A stretch of DNA of 64,000 nt from Pyxicephalus adspersus (GCF_032062135.1 NC_092859.1:44870388-44934387); one strand, 5' to 3'. Positions 34,970-47,640 are shown, counted from the stretch's first letter. Translations and numbers: made by a program. Notes: generated from the sequence alone by a model not told the origin.

Positions 34970-36480
34970 AGACTGCTTTGTAGAGGCGGGCTATGTGGGC
35001 TTGTTTAGCTCCTGGAAACTAAGCTGCCTGCTTGTCATTCAAGTGAAAGTTAAATCAGCAGTCTAGCTGATTTCATGGGTCCTCATAGTGAATGCATGTA
35101 TAATATAATAGCCTGCACCCTTCATTTCTTGATATTGGTAAATGTTCCTCAACCAAACACCAGCAGAGATAGGGATAGATCAGTGCTCAAATCCACAAAG
35201 CTTTTATATAAACGTGACACATGAGGTCCAAAGGGGTGTAAATGCATGTTAACCCTGAGGATACTAAATTTAATCTCTACATAGCAACATGCAGAGGGTA
35301 AATGTAATATCTTTAGTGTCATGCAGACATCAACCCCTTATCTCCTCCAGGTCATCAGCGGTACAAGATTTCCAGCAACAAAGTTGTATTGAGATAGTGA
35401 TTTATTATTTCATGCCAGCAACCACTCTGTGTATTTGGAACAACAGTGAAATACTATTTAATTTACAATCTCTTGTTATATTGTAATTACCAAAGTCAGC
35501 TCACATCAGTTACACTGTAATCAAATGTTCCTTCTTCTATGTAAAATGCATTCCAGTTGCATGAGAAACAATACAATTGGGCAACTTTGTAACAGAAAGA
35601 CAACATTATAATACTACCTCTACAAAAATATGACATTCCTTCCTGATTGTTATCAGAAGGAACAGAAGTTGTTCAATTGATCTGCCAATATTTACCAAGC
35701 TTCATCATTTAATATTGATCTACAATTGTTTATGAAATCAGAAATAAATTGTAAAATGTGTAGTGTAAGAAGTGGTGAATGTATGAACCCCTTTGTGAAC
35801 TGGCAGAAGTAAACATTCTAAAGTACTTTCTATTAGGTGAAAAAATGCACAATGGAAAAAATTAATCTTTCTCTCAATTACTGCCATTTGCAAAGTGCTA
35901 AAAGCTGTTAAGGACTACATTAACATTTTGTCAATTTTATTAAATGCTGGGCTTGTATTTATACTGTAATAATAAAAATAAAAATGGGCATTCCATACAA
36001 AAAATCTCATTCTGTCTATTTACATCTCCTGTAACTCTTTATTAGAAGTCAGAAAATTACAACTTTTGACTGCCTTTAATATATAATATTAAATAATATA
36101 TACTTCTTTCCAATGCCTTGGGAAGTTTATGCTAGCCATGCACTACTAGGCACTTTTAATAGATTAGATATTGGATTCAATGAAGACATTGAATCTAACA
36201 AAAGTCTATGAAAAACTATGGCACTCTCCATCAAAATGTGACATTGATAAGCAATGCCTGTCATTTGGTTGAATGAGAGTAGTTCGGGTTCAGAGGGCAT
36301 TACAAGAGGCTAATATTAAGACATGTTTGCGTAGTATTGCCAGTGGTATATGTACATGTAACTGCATTTTATGTAGTTTGAAGGTTGTTACTTTAATCTC
36401 TTCTTCCAAAATGGTGGTAGATGTCAGACTGTTAGCAGCAATTCAGCATGTTTGCAGAAAATCAGAATACAGCCAAAACT
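34970..36480. other. AT-rich stretch, nothing recognised
   Basis: No gene or mobile element was recognised. Confidence 0.5.
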
Positions 36481-36519
36481 GATCTGCTTCTTTGTGCTGG
36501 GCCAGTAGTAAAAAGTAAA

Positions 36520-37000
36520 CCCCTGGAGCACAAAAAGAGGATAAGTGAAAGGGGGGCAAGGCAGGGAAAAAGGGGGGTTATGGACAGTGAAGGGGTGGAG
36601 GAAGTCAGTTAGGGGACTGGTTATGGCCAAGACGTGGGAAGGGCCAAGACATTTCAAGTGTGGGGTGGAGTGAAGGAGTCAGAAAGAGGAACTGGAGGAA
36701 GTAGGTCACCCACCCACCCTCCCTGGAATTAGGTGGTCAGGGTGGGTAAGGTCCATGGAGAGATTTCTGGTGGTATGAGGCATGGAGGGGGTAGGAACCC
36801 ATCACAGGTATGGTGTTCCTCAAGAATGTGTTGATGTTAACCTACGTAAGAAGTATAGAAATTGGGGAGTGGAAGCGATTTTAGCTTTCCACAAGGTGGT
36901 GTCAAGCGACTGAGGGCCTGTTCAAAAATGAGGAATACTAAATAATAAAGGTTGGTGTTCTGTTGGGACCCTGACTCAGTAGTGTAGGTGGGAAAAAGAC
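36520..37000. repeat. G/A-rich dispersed repeat block, copy 3
   Basis: Strong purine bias on the + strand (AAAGGGGGGC, AAAGGGGGG, GGTGGGTAAGG), with the core GGGGGTAGGAACCCATC, then GGTATGGTGTTCC near 36790-36815, as in the blocks at about 2565 and 4640. I cannot name the element. Confidence 0.4.
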
Positions 37001-39437
37001 TATATAAAAGATTTGTAAAATGATGCTAGTTATGTTATTGTTGTTGGTATTGTTATTTAAAGTAAAGAAGTTGTTTGTAGCTCGGAGGAACACAACATCT
37101 TTCTGCCCTGATCAAGTATGGAGGTGGGAAAATTAGCATGACACAAATCCAACTAATATTTCTGGAGTCCAGTGATGGAGATAAGCAATCACTAAACAAA
37201 GGGATTGTTATAGGTCTGCAGCAGGCACCTTCCACTAATCTTCTCTTTCTGTAGAACAGAACTGATTACTTAGTTATTGCCTACCTTTGCAGCGTTCATT
37301 CCTAAACTGTCACCGAAAATGATCACTAAGGATTCTTTTGCAAGACAACTATTTAACATCTTTACAAGGCTTAAGCCTAATAAACTAACCATCAGTTATT
37401 AAATCTACCTGAAGCATGAGAATAACATTACTTGTGTAGCTTAACCTAAAAGGAGTTATTTTATTGCATCTTTCCAGCGATCAATTGTTGCTTCTAGTGA
37501 TTACACACATGGGAAACTGAAAAAAAATCCCTGTAACTGTATTCCAATAAAGTGACTACTAGCCATTGCTCAACAATTTCCCACCCACAATCTCCCACAG
37601 CACAATGCACCCATCCATGGATATCCTTATAAAGATCCCTTTTAAGAGCCAATAGATGTAACTTGGTGGCAGTGGGAGCCATGCATACAAACTGCTTAAG
37701 TTTGGACCCCCCACTGATAATGGTGAACAGAGCAGATAAGCTAGCAAACAGTGTTTTAAACAAAATTTTAGAATGGATGCACTGAGATAAAAAAGCCTTT
37801 AGCCTACAGTGAAATCTGCAGTGTTTGTAATGTTGGCTAAAATTACTGCGTGAAAAGAATTACATACTCAAATATAAATCAATGCAAATATAAACTGGGG
37901 TACCTACTGAAAAACTACATTGACTGAAGAATAGACCTAGGGCACAAAATGTGACCAACACTGCTAACATTCAAAACAGTAATCAACAGGAATGCCAGTA
38001 CAAATATGGTGAATACATACATCCATGTGTTTAAATTTTAAAACATTTTTGTAAAAGCAGAAATATTAAAGTCACATAGGTTCAGTCTATTCATCTTTTC
38101 CCCTCTTTTTACAAGTTAAATATTGTATACTTCAAGTTCAAGTTAGTTAAAATGGCCCACTTACACTTAACGTGGACCTATCACCACAATTTTTACTTTA
38201 TATAAAAGCGTAGATAACCCTTTAAGATAGAGCAAAAATGTGCTTGTTTTTTTTTTTTAAGTACTTTAAAAAAAAAAAGAAGGAGGTGGTTTTTCTGTGC
38301 TGGGACGAAGAAAGAATCCAGGACGACTGGGAACCAAATGGAAGCCAATTGTTGAAGGGTGTGAGTGTCATTTTTTTTTTTTATTTAATGAAAGTTACAC
38401 TTAAAATGATTTTTTGTGCAATATTGCTGGCTAACATTAGATGATGCTGTATAAAGTGTAACCTCTGTCTTGGAAAAAGTTTGTTACATACATAGAGGTA
38501 ACATAAGGACACAGCACCGTCTAGTGGCCTGAGAAAGTGAGATTCTTTTTCTAATAGTATTTTCAGGTACAAAAAAAAATCTTGGTTTATACTTGAGTTC
38601 ATCAAGTAATCCATTTTGAAAAGATTTTAAAATGCATGTGCAGTGCATTTTTAACATATTTGTCAGTCTATAAAAAAATTAAACAAATAACGTTGCATAT
38701 GGCCTTAAAATCTCAATAAAAAAGTGTTTTTGGATGCAAAACAGTGTCAGATGACTCTGCTATGGCATTTGAGCATCAATGACCTCTCGTCATACAGAGG
38801 TAGAGGTTATAATCGCTTGTGTAGCTTAGACCTTTTAATCTAGACATAAGTAAAATCCTTGTGCCATCTCATTTACTGAGTGAGATGTACAAAGCTATAT
38901 TCACCTGAATGAACAAGCAAATATGTCTGCACACAGCACAATTTAGCAGGAAACACATGGTGAACATTTCTCATACCCATTGACAGCGTAGATTCGCCTT
39001 TAGTACATCAGGGCTCCAAGTCTCAGGTAGAATGTACTTAGGAATTCAGCTCTTACATCTGTTTCCAATCAAGCCATAATTTAAATCAATTCTGTGAGGA
39101 CAAAATCCTATTATTCTACCAAATGTTATTGTTTTTTCAATGTGTATTTACCCTGCAAATGTATCAGAATGTGTTCTAGTCTCTCCAAAGATCTAAGCAA
39201 AACCCAATTTTTTCTAACTGGAAAAAAAGTGCAAAAGTTAGGGTAAAAAAAAAATAACTCATTTTATTCTTGCAGCTGAATAAACTTCATTAAGCAGAAA
39301 TTAAAGCTGCATAAGTAACCCTGATTTTCACTGACAGAAGTGACAGCTTGCATGAATTTTAAAACCTGCTCAAAAGTGGAAAAGCAAAATTGCAATACTT
39401 CCTATTATAACAGTCCACAAAGCACTGCAAGGAAGCT
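37001..39437. other. AT-rich stretch, nothing recognised
   Basis: Homopolymer runs (T10 and A10 at about 38247-38280, T11 at 38371-38383) but no gene or element. Confidence 0.45.
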
Positions 39438-39837
39438 TTAATCCTCCCTGGTAGTGTTCCCAAGTGTGGCTCGGGGTAAATTTTCTATGCAAGAAGCAAG
39501 GCTTGGGGTAGAATTTCCAAAAAGGGTAAAACACCCACCTTGTTCCCAGTTCCAGAGGCATCCTCCAGCGGTGCCCGCAGTGTCCTCTAGCGATGTTGGC
39601 GTCTTCTTCACCTGCAAAAGCCTGCCAGGCATTTGTGCAATCTGCATCCCCAGCGTGTGAATGTTGGGGATGCGAGGCTAGGGGAAGCAGATGCCAGCTC
39701 ACGAGTGCATGCCTCGAGGATGAGACCATGCAAGCAAGTAGGCAGGACTGGGCGGGAAATTTAAAATTAGGAGGATTTTTAAATGTACCGTTTTTGCATT
39801 TAAAAATCTTCTTTAATCATACCTCCAGGGCGGTTAA
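39438..39837. mobile_element. TTAA-bounded MITE (400 bp)
   Basis: It opens TTAATCCTCCCTGG and closes CCTCCAGGGCGGTTAA, so TTAA lies at each end (39438-39441 and 39834-39837), followed by inverted repeats TTAA(T/C)C(C/G)(T/C)CCTGG. A GC-rich middle contrasts with the surrounding AT-rich DNA. The ends fit a piggyBac-like MITE of a second family, related to but distinct from 22018-23399. Confidence 0.65.
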
Positions 39838-40046
39838 TGTACAGTGTTAAAAAAACTAATATAGATGTTTGTGTATGCCAGAGTCACAATATATTTTCTT
39901 GTATACAGTAATGCAATTTGCCAACATTAGTTACATTGATTAATAATGTTAATCTGAACTCAGAAACATAAATGCAATATATTGAAGTGCATCACTCCTT
40001 AAATCTGGTGGACCAAGAATTGAGGAACTTTTACAATGGTTTTTCC

Positions 40047-40258
40047 CTCAGATACCAAAATATGACACATATAGTAAACTAAAATTATAGAGAAACTACT
40101 CTCGTCTCAACTCTAAGGGATTGTTAACTCATAATAATAATTCATACATTACCAGTGAGTGTTGCATCAGTTCACAATAGCATATCATGTACAAAATTCA
40201 TACCATGGAAAATGTGTTTATTTTAAAGTGTATCCGTTTAGTTTATGAAAAGGTTATA
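40047..40258 (+). repeat. Direct repeat, copy 1 of 2 (~210 bp)
   Basis: Shares, in order, with 42319-42530: ATGACACATATAG, ATTATAGAGA, ACTCTCGTC, GCATCAGTTCACAATAGCAT, TCATGTACAA, TTCATACCATGGAAAAT and GTTTATTT. Roughly four fifths of positions match by eye. It is not an LTR, having no TG...CA ends. Confidence 0.75.
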
Positions 40259-40397
40259 TAAACGTAAATCTATAGTTACAGTAATCAGTGGAATACTGTT
40301 CCTTTTAGCGAATAGTTGTCAGGGGCATTTTTGCAATTGAACTGAATGCAAAGCAACACTAATCCCTATGGCATGTGGGTTGAGAGGATCAGTAGTT

Positions 40398-40416
40398 TAC
40401 ATATATATATATATAG
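40398..40416. repeat. Short AT dinucleotide repeat
   Basis: About nine tandem AT units, just inside the interval between the two direct repeats. Confidence 0.8.
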
Positions 40417-41069
40417 CAAAAGTCTATGAAGCCTATATAGCAGCATTTGGACCTTGGCTCCCCCCTTCCCCCCCACAACTGTGCACCCTTATTCCACTCC
40501 CAGTCGTGCTCAGATCTCTCAGTAACAGACCTCCACAGACCCCTCAGTGTAGGCATCTTACAATAAAAGATTCCCTGAGTAAAGACCCCCCTATAATTCT
40601 CCATCAGGTGAAGACTCCCCCAATGCAGACCTCCCTAAGTGACTTCTAAGTCCTGAGGGACTTAGGGACAAACTTAAGGACACTTACTGACCTTACCTAT
40701 CTGTTCCTCTGTTTCACATTTACATAGGACAGGAGGAAATAGACAGGTGGGAGGTATAAATACACAGTGAGGGACAGTGCTATCCAGTCCTGGAGGCTGA
40801 ATTGGAACCCTATCCCAACCCCCATACCCGATAGTATAAATATAAATTTATCAGACTTGGCAAAAATTCTTCAGTCTTTTATCATTTTTTGTTGCTGATG
40901 TCTTACCAGTTGTAGCCCCAGTTGTTTGTTCTTTGACATTTGCGGGCTTTAATGTGGTTGTTTGCTTTCAAATTGGGTGGTTCATTTGAAGATGCCCTTA
41001 TGGTGGGTACTACTATAAATGTACATTTGTAGACTTCCCATCAACTTTTCGGCCTTTTTGACAATACAT

Positions 41070-41890
41070 GATTAGAGATCTGCTGCAGGGAGCCACAGAG
41101 ACGCAGTAACCCAGGCTGACCAACTCACAGAGGAGATGAAACACAATCTGGCTGCAAGGCCTTGGTCAGCACCAATATTCACCAGATGCCATCCCCCGAT
41201 CTAACGGGGCACTCTTCACCTAGTAATTCCCCGCTCAGCCTCATGAAACTGGTTGTGTCTCCCAGCATACGGTTGCCCCCAGTACTTAGTGCACAAAGGA
41301 CGGCGTCTGGGGATGGGCTGGCAGCAGACAAGGCGCCCACAGATTAAGCACTACAAGAACTACAAGGCAATTTCAGAGTACAAAGCTAAAGTCATACATA
41401 GGCGATCAGTCCACCAAATGAGGTACAGAGGGAGTAGGCAGATGCAGAGTTGGAGTAACAAGCAGAGGTCGGTCCAGGCTGCATAATCTATGGGTCAGGG
41501 AACAGGCAATGGTGAGCAACAGTAAATTACATGAGAAAATCTCCAGCACAGATTAGTCCAGCAAACCACTACAACAGGCGCTGGAATCTGGGAGCAAAGA
41601 GACTTTAAGGACCCAGCGGTCAGTGGCAGCATGGGAATGATCAGGAACCATTAAGCTGCCTTGTCTCAGTGCAAGGGATGCCAAGAGCAAAAACACAACT
41701 GAAGGGAAACAAGAATGTTGCAAGCTGCAGAGCACTAATTCCCGGAACTCCTAGAACTGCTGCAAGCACCGCCACTGGAGAGAATAGGTTGGGCGCGCTG
41801 TACTGCAGTTGGACACCACTTGGTATTGTCGGCCACGAGAGCTTCTTCTAACAATGATCAAGTACAGTCTGCACAGTTGACAGTGTACTA
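41070..41890 (-). mobile_element. LTR-retrotransposon-like block (minus strand)
   Basis: This GC-richer block is flanked by AT-rich DNA. On the minus strand it contains GTGCACTAAGTACTGGGGGC, then ATGAGGCTGAGCGGGGAATT and ACTAG. The + strand at 48280-48370 has a similar order: TTTGCACACAGAAGTACTGG, then CGAGGCTAAGTGGGGGCTTA and CTAAATG. The text style (ACTGATCGCC, GCCTGTTCCCTGACC) resembles the solo LTR at 1007. I did not find TG...CA ends or a target duplication, so the boundaries are approximate. Confidence 0.45.
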
Positions 41891-42318
41891 ATCAGGGATC
41901 ACTGTCAGGAGTGCTGTTACCATTACGTTTATCATTTATGCATACTATATTTTTAGGACAGAACATGTATGCCCTAAAAAGAGGGGTCCTGATTTGTCTA
42001 TTTCTCATTGAGGTGTCCTCATCCTTCCCATTTCATCCCAGTTAATCAAGATTCTTCACAACCTTAGCTGGTTGTGAAAAGTCAGTTGGCTGATTTAAAT
42101 TTTTGTTTTTTCAGTCAGTTGTTAATATTGCTGAGATAATATTGCTGCTTGGGGTGCCTGTATACTCCCTTCCCAGTGCCTCAATATGCACAGTCAGGTG
42201 ATAAAAAAAGAATCATTTCACGGTCAGTTTATGCTTGCACATCTGTCCACCTCTTTATTTTTATAGCTATCTTAGGTCTAACCAACTCCTAATTAACTTG
42301 ATTAGATGTGGTCCATCA

Positions 42319-42530
42319 CTCAGGTACCAAAGTATGACACATATAGAAAGCAAAGATTATAGAGACAGCACTCTCGTCCCACCTACCAACGGGGGATTGG
42401 TAACTCAAAAATCCAAACATTAACAGTGAGCGTTGACATATTGGCATCAGTTCACAATAGCATTTCATGTACAATTTTCATACCATGGAAAATTTGTTTA
42501 TTTGAATTTGTATCTATTAGGTTTTTGAAA
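42319..42530 (+). repeat. Direct repeat, copy 2 of 2 (~210 bp)
   Basis: Partner of 40047-40258, in the same orientation and 2.27 kb apart. The interval between them contains the LTR-like block at 41070-41890. Confidence 0.75.
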
Positions 42531-44470
42531 GAGTGTGAAAGTATTAAAACCCCATCAGGATTTGATTGCACAGAAGGAAAATAACATTGTGCATTGGACT
42601 ATCCTATCTTCATAGAAATAATATTTCAGACTTGTTATGCCTGTAGTGAACCCTTTGTAAATCAGGAGTTATTGTAAGGTAATTATACTTTCTAGTATAC
42701 CTATTTTAATTAAAATTTGAATCCATTGTTTGTATCCAACCGTTTGGGAAGATTCACCTCTCTGTCTGTGTTGGTAGTCATTTTTGTTGGGACAGAGAGT
42801 GGTGACAATTCTATGGTTATCACCAGAACAGAAGATAAAGGGAAATCCTTTCACAAGCATACTTGTTCTAGTGACAGCTGTCACTCTTTTAGAAGGTATT
42901 TCCTATTACATCTCCATGACAGGCAGTGAAGGGAAATCTCTATAATTTGATAACTGAAATACAGATAAAAATATCTGTAACACATGTCAAAAATGTATGT
43001 GTCTATTATTGCTTTTGCGGTTTTGAATTCCATTTAACTGTAATAATATAATTGTAGTCAATGCACCAAAGAATTAAGCCTTCAGGATATATTATGAGAA
43101 AAAACTGCAAGACACCATATTTGTGTGAATAGTCCCATTTAAAAACAATTATTTTTCAGAAGAGCATACAATTCAGTTGGTTATGATCCAAAAGACATAA
43201 AAATGCATGCAATGGACTCTTCAAAAATTTTCTTCTTTGGCTGCATCATATGTGTCTATCTACATTGATAAGAAGGAAAACAATGATGGTGCAAGTGCTG
43301 CAAGGATGCAGAGGATGCAAGGGATAGAAGGTTTATGCTTGTTTATCATGCTATGCATTTCATGAAGTTTGAATTTATATATTGTTGATGGATCCTGCGA
43401 ATAGAATAGAATAACCCGATCTAAAAAATGTTTGTGTCTGCCATCAATTTCTAGATTTTTAAATTTATGATAGAACTTAATTTTTGGACACGTATAGGGG
43501 TATCCAGGTATTTAAATTATCTATCTATCTATACAAAAAATATCTTTGCCAATAACCTGTTTCTGTGTATAAGCAACTTTAGAGCACAAACAGTCATGGT
43601 GGATAAATAAGATTGCTAAGAGAAGAAATACTTAAAAACAAAACAGAAAAGTTATTAAAAGGATGGGAGGACATTTAAATCGCTAATCTTTTTTATATTA
43701 GCCATATTTAATAATACAGTTTTCCAGATGCATTGATGATGATGTTCCTTTAAGTCTTTTAACTTTTTTTTCATTTGCTGTACATAGTGCTAAATCTCTC
43801 CAGGCACTTGATTTGACATATTTTTTTTTTAGAGATCCATATTGTCTCAAATCGTGTCCACAGAAAGAGATAGATCAGTTTAGTTCTATTGAGCTACGGT
43901 CTGCAGTTCATTTTGTTAAAAAGAATGGCATTGAACCTCTGCTTTCCCATATTCCCAGCAATGCATTATGATTTCCTCACTCCTGTTTCTTTGTTTTGAA
44001 GTTGTCAGTAATTGATGTCCCACTTTGGCAGCTGATCTAGCCTAGGATGATGCATGTGGTCACTGACTCCATGTTTTTTCATGCATGTGAAATGAATGCT
44101 ATTTTTAGGGGTCTATGTATCAAGGCAATTTTGACTCATTCTGTGTCCCAACACACAGAGCAATAAATGAAGGGCTACTTTACAGCATTGTCATGGGATG
44201 ACAGTCATTTTCTTGCTTTATGCAATGCACATACATGAGACATCAGTCAGAAGCCGCATTATCTACAGTGTCCTTTTCCCTGTACCTTGTTGAGAGTTTT
44301 GAAAACAGGCAGGAATAAAAAAAAAACTTTGCTTGATACATGCTTCATACATGTCTCAAGGAAACTAACAATAGAATCATAAAAGCCTTTGCAAAGAGTT
44401 AGGGAATACTCTAATTTTATTTGAATCCAATATCTTGTCTAATTTTTTTATGCACTATCTCAATACAGAT
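42531..44470. other. AT-rich stretch, nothing recognised
   Basis: No gene or mobile element was recognised. Confidence 0.5.
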
Positions 44471-44760
44471 TTAGGTTCGGGGTCCAGTGGAAAAAGTAAA
44501 TAGACCAAGTTTGTGCATAGACCAGCAAGTATCAGAACCCACCACCAGACTGAGTGCTGGAGCAGAGGCAGTTTTAGGTGGTGTTAACACTTCTGCCAGC
44601 AGATGGAGCGGGTCTGCAGAATACCCTGGGGTAAAGAGGCAGCTCTCACGGAGTCAAATGGTTCAACCCAGGAAGTAAGCAGAGAATGGGATTCCTTGGC
44701 AGAGCTGCGGTTATCTGAAGAGTTGAACAAGGTGAGTGACAGGAGGACAAAGATCCTTTA
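44471..44760. other. GC-richer block, unclassified
   Basis: About 290 bases richer in G and C than the flanks, with an open + frame at 44487-44678 and a splice-donor-like AAG|GTGAGT at about 44728-44735. No protein motif is recognisable, and the composition resembles the LTR-like blocks elsewhere. An LTR fragment is my first guess, an exon my second. Confidence 0.3.
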
Positions 44761-45062
44761 GTCCCGGGGGTAGGCTAAACAGGGTTTGAAATAAAAAAAA
44801 GGCAACAATGGGACATCTAATTTGTGGAAAAGGTTATGATAGCACTTTGTGCACCAGCTAGACTTGTTTGTTCGGCCTATAGACTCTATATGCTGTTCCA
44901 TACATTATAATACAGATCCATCCTATCTATAGTCTCCTGCAAAACTATCTTAATTTTAATCAGACATCTCAGAATTTATCTTGTACTTGAGCGTATATTC
45001 TCCCCTATATTGTATAAAAGAAGGGAGAAGGAAGGTTTTGCAAAACCAGTGGAGCAGGTTTA

Positions 45063-45195
45063 GGATGCGTACACACTTAACACACACAAGACTGAAAGAT
45101 GCATGAACGAGAGCTGTACAGAGCCGTCCTGCTCTATGGAGATAATCGGATATGTCAATAATCGGACGAGAATCATCTGACGTGTGTACATAGCC
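45063..45195. mobile_element. PIF/Harbinger-type MITE (133 bp)
   Basis: The ends GGATGCGTACACAC and GTGTGTACATAGCC are inverted repeats, flanked by TTA on both sides (45060-45062 and 45196-45198). A TTA duplication with GG...CC termini fits PIF/Harbinger. The interior includes AATCGGATATGTCAATAATC, typical of the small frog repeats of this kind. Confidence 0.65.
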
Positions 45196-45198
45196 TTA

Positions 45199-46120
45199 CA
45201 CCATTATTTGTAATCCACACAAAGGTGTGTTTCAGCGCACTGTAGAAAACTGTGTGCTACTAACATTCCGGGTTGTATTTTCAAATAAAATAATTATAAT
45301 GTTTTATGGTTATTGCAATGATAAAGATGAATGTTTAGCTCACATCCCTCTTCCGTGCATAGTGACGTATTTATCAGTGTAAGAAGATACATTGTTGTAA
45401 TTTAGAATATGGGAGGTTCCTGATAAATGTCCAGCTCTGATACACATGATGGATAAGGTACTCTGAGAAGACAAGCCATATTTTTTAAATGGAATGGAGA
45501 ATAAACTGAAACACTCGTGTTATTGAAAGCCCTGTCAGTCTTTCTCCTCCATCAGTACAAATGTCCTTACCTTTATGAAATTACACTCTTAAATCTTTTT
45601 ATCTTTTTCTATACCATAGCTATCAAACTATAAACAAAACTATATGTAGCACAGAATCTGGTTTTTTTCTTTTGGATTCCATGGTAAAAAAACATATTGA
45701 TATGTATTGTTATAAGTGTCATTCTACCTTTTTAGCAAGTTTCTAGTAATAATTGCAGTATGAATATTCTGCAGTTTTTAACAGTAAAATTGAGTATCCA
45801 ATGAAAGTTCTCCACCCACACCCATATTTTCTCTTGGACTACATTTCATATACCACACTTCCCTTTTCCCATATAGCATAGCTTGCTTCTTAATTGAAAG
45901 GTTGAAACTAAGTGTTTGCGCATGTGATACATGCCAGAACCAACACAATGAGGGACTTATAGAAAACAAGATATTACTTAGCTTAAGTTTTTTTCAATAT
46001 TCAGTCTTCTAAATATAAAAGCCTTTTTATTTTCTTCTTTTTTTTTGTGCTTGGTCAGTTCATCACACAGTGATGCACTAGTTTACACAAAGACATGGAG
46101 TTGTGTAAACTGTTGTACAC
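45199..46120. other. AT-rich stretch, nothing recognised
   Basis: No gene or element was recognised. Confidence 0.45.
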
Positions 46121-46127
46121 TCCCCGG

Positions 46128-46240
46128 CCCACACCTCTGTATCCCTCATGCACATATGTTGAACCACTCTATCCCTCCTGCACATAGTACTTTTCTTTAC
46201 CCCTTCTGCACACACATTGCACCACTATACCCCATTGAAC
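46128..46240. repeat. Imperfect minisatellite, ~30-36-bp unit
   Basis: The word CACCACT(C)TATCCC(T)CCTGCACA recurs about four times with drift (near 46130, 46163, 46196 and 46221). The open frame 46045-46455 depends on this repeat and is not a protein. Confidence 0.55.
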
Positions 46241-46469
46241 ATTTGTTCTATTCACTGTATATCCAGAGGTTCCCAGAGAGTGGCCAAATGATGAATAATC
46301 ACTTGGTCACACTGCCTCTGGATCAATCGACTAATGGACATTATTTTATTATTATTAGAAGTTCTACAACTTTACTATTGGATATTTTTTCTCTTATTCC
46401 ACCAAAATCAACTCTATTAGGTCCCATTTGGCTTTTTGATTTCTGCGACCCATGACTAGCCCTGCTGTA

Positions 46470-46785
46470 ATGCTTATCAGCCGGCAATTGTGGATCCTTT
46501 GCTTTTGACCTTCAATATTTGCACACATACAGTGTCAATTACAAGTTACAGCATCCTTGATTGTCCACTTCATTGTATGTCCCCTGAGAAAGCAGTTACC
46601 TGCGAGACGTGTAGGGACTAAGAAGTTGACTTCTATTTCAGCAGACCTATACATACTATGATTTTTGTTTGAATTTGAAGATGTTAACTGTTTAGGACCT
46701 AGCACAAATTACCTATATGTAAAAGGTTGTTTTATCTACTGTTTGATACTAATAAAGTTGTGATTATTTTTTTTTTTTTTTAAAT
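46470..46785 (+). mobile_element. Retroelement 3' tail with hammerhead-like motif
   Basis: At 46581-46617 the sequence reads CCCCTGAGAAAGCAGTTACC then TGCGAGACGTGTAGGG, a diverged form of a very common frog repeat with the consensus style CCTGA-GAAGC(stem)GCGAAACGCGT. It is followed by an AATAAAG signal at about 46750 and a T15 run (46768-46782). I read this as the 3' tail of an unidentified retroelement, possibly Penelope-like, since amphibian Penelope elements carry hammerhead ribozymes. That assignment is inference. Confidence 0.4.
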
Positions 46786-46789
46786 ACTG

Positions 46790-47640
46790 ACAATTTTTCT
46801 ACTTTTGTGTATTTTTACCGCATAAAATCCCTTCCCTTTGGCTCTTCTATGTGGGTTTATAACTTGTAGTATAGTAATGTTAAGGGAAGTGGTTTTAGAT
46901 TATTTTTGTTTGTAAGAGTCACTTCTATACAACTGTCCCAACACATTAGCCATGTAACACTTCAGGCATTTAGCCGTTAAGGTGAAGTGCTCATAAGTAA
47001 ACTTTAATTGGCAGTAAGATATGAGAAGATGACAGTGGGAGAGTTGTCCTAACCAACGAGGTCACCAATAGTAGAATTATCCTTTAAGGGAAATGTATTT
47101 ATCGTGTTTATTTTCATTTTATGCCTTTTCTGTTGCATTGAATTGTTTATCTTTTAGATATATAGCCTTAACAATATAAGGCTCAATGTAATTACTTTTT
47201 TTCCCTTTCATAAAACAAAAATTGACATTTTATAAAACCATTCATTTTCTGAAATATTCAGAGACCAAAAAATATAAATCATCCTTTTGTGTCAGCAATT
47301 CCCTAGGGCATTAAACATGGCTAGGAGTATTGAAGAACTGTTTTTAATGGGAATTAACTTGTACAGCGAGATGAGATTGTTGAAACTAAGCAAATCAAAA
47401 ATGTTCTATGTCTCAACCACATAATATAAAGCAGAATTTCTAAAGACCCTTGAAATGTCATGTATTTGTATAAATAGGTGCAGGGGTTTTATATAATGTA
47501 CCAATGTCACAGTGGAAATTGTTAGAAGCGCAGTGTTTGCACCACTTACATACGGTCATGCTCTACCATAGCAATCAAAATGCATTGTGCTAGTTTAAAA
47601 TTGATTAGGTAAAGAATCATAATATAAGTTATTCAAAATC
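46790..47640. other. AT-rich stretch, nothing recognised
   Basis: No gene or element was recognised. Confidence 0.45.

Noticed and set aside
39370..39850. Frames of 68-119 codons on both strands
   Set aside because: They overlap the GC-rich interior of the TTAA MITE at 39438-39837 and contradict one another.
40047..42530. LTR pair of a single retrotransposon
   Set aside because: The two repeats lack TG...CA ends, a primer-binding site and a polypurine tract next to them.
44487..44735. Possible exon ending at an AAG|GTGAGT donor
   Set aside because: No acceptor with a good pyrimidine tract, no protein motif, and the composition resembles LTR-like blocks.
46045..46455. 136-codon + strand frame with HAHM/HSIPP-like text
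   Set aside because: Depends on a drifting 30-36-bp minisatellite.
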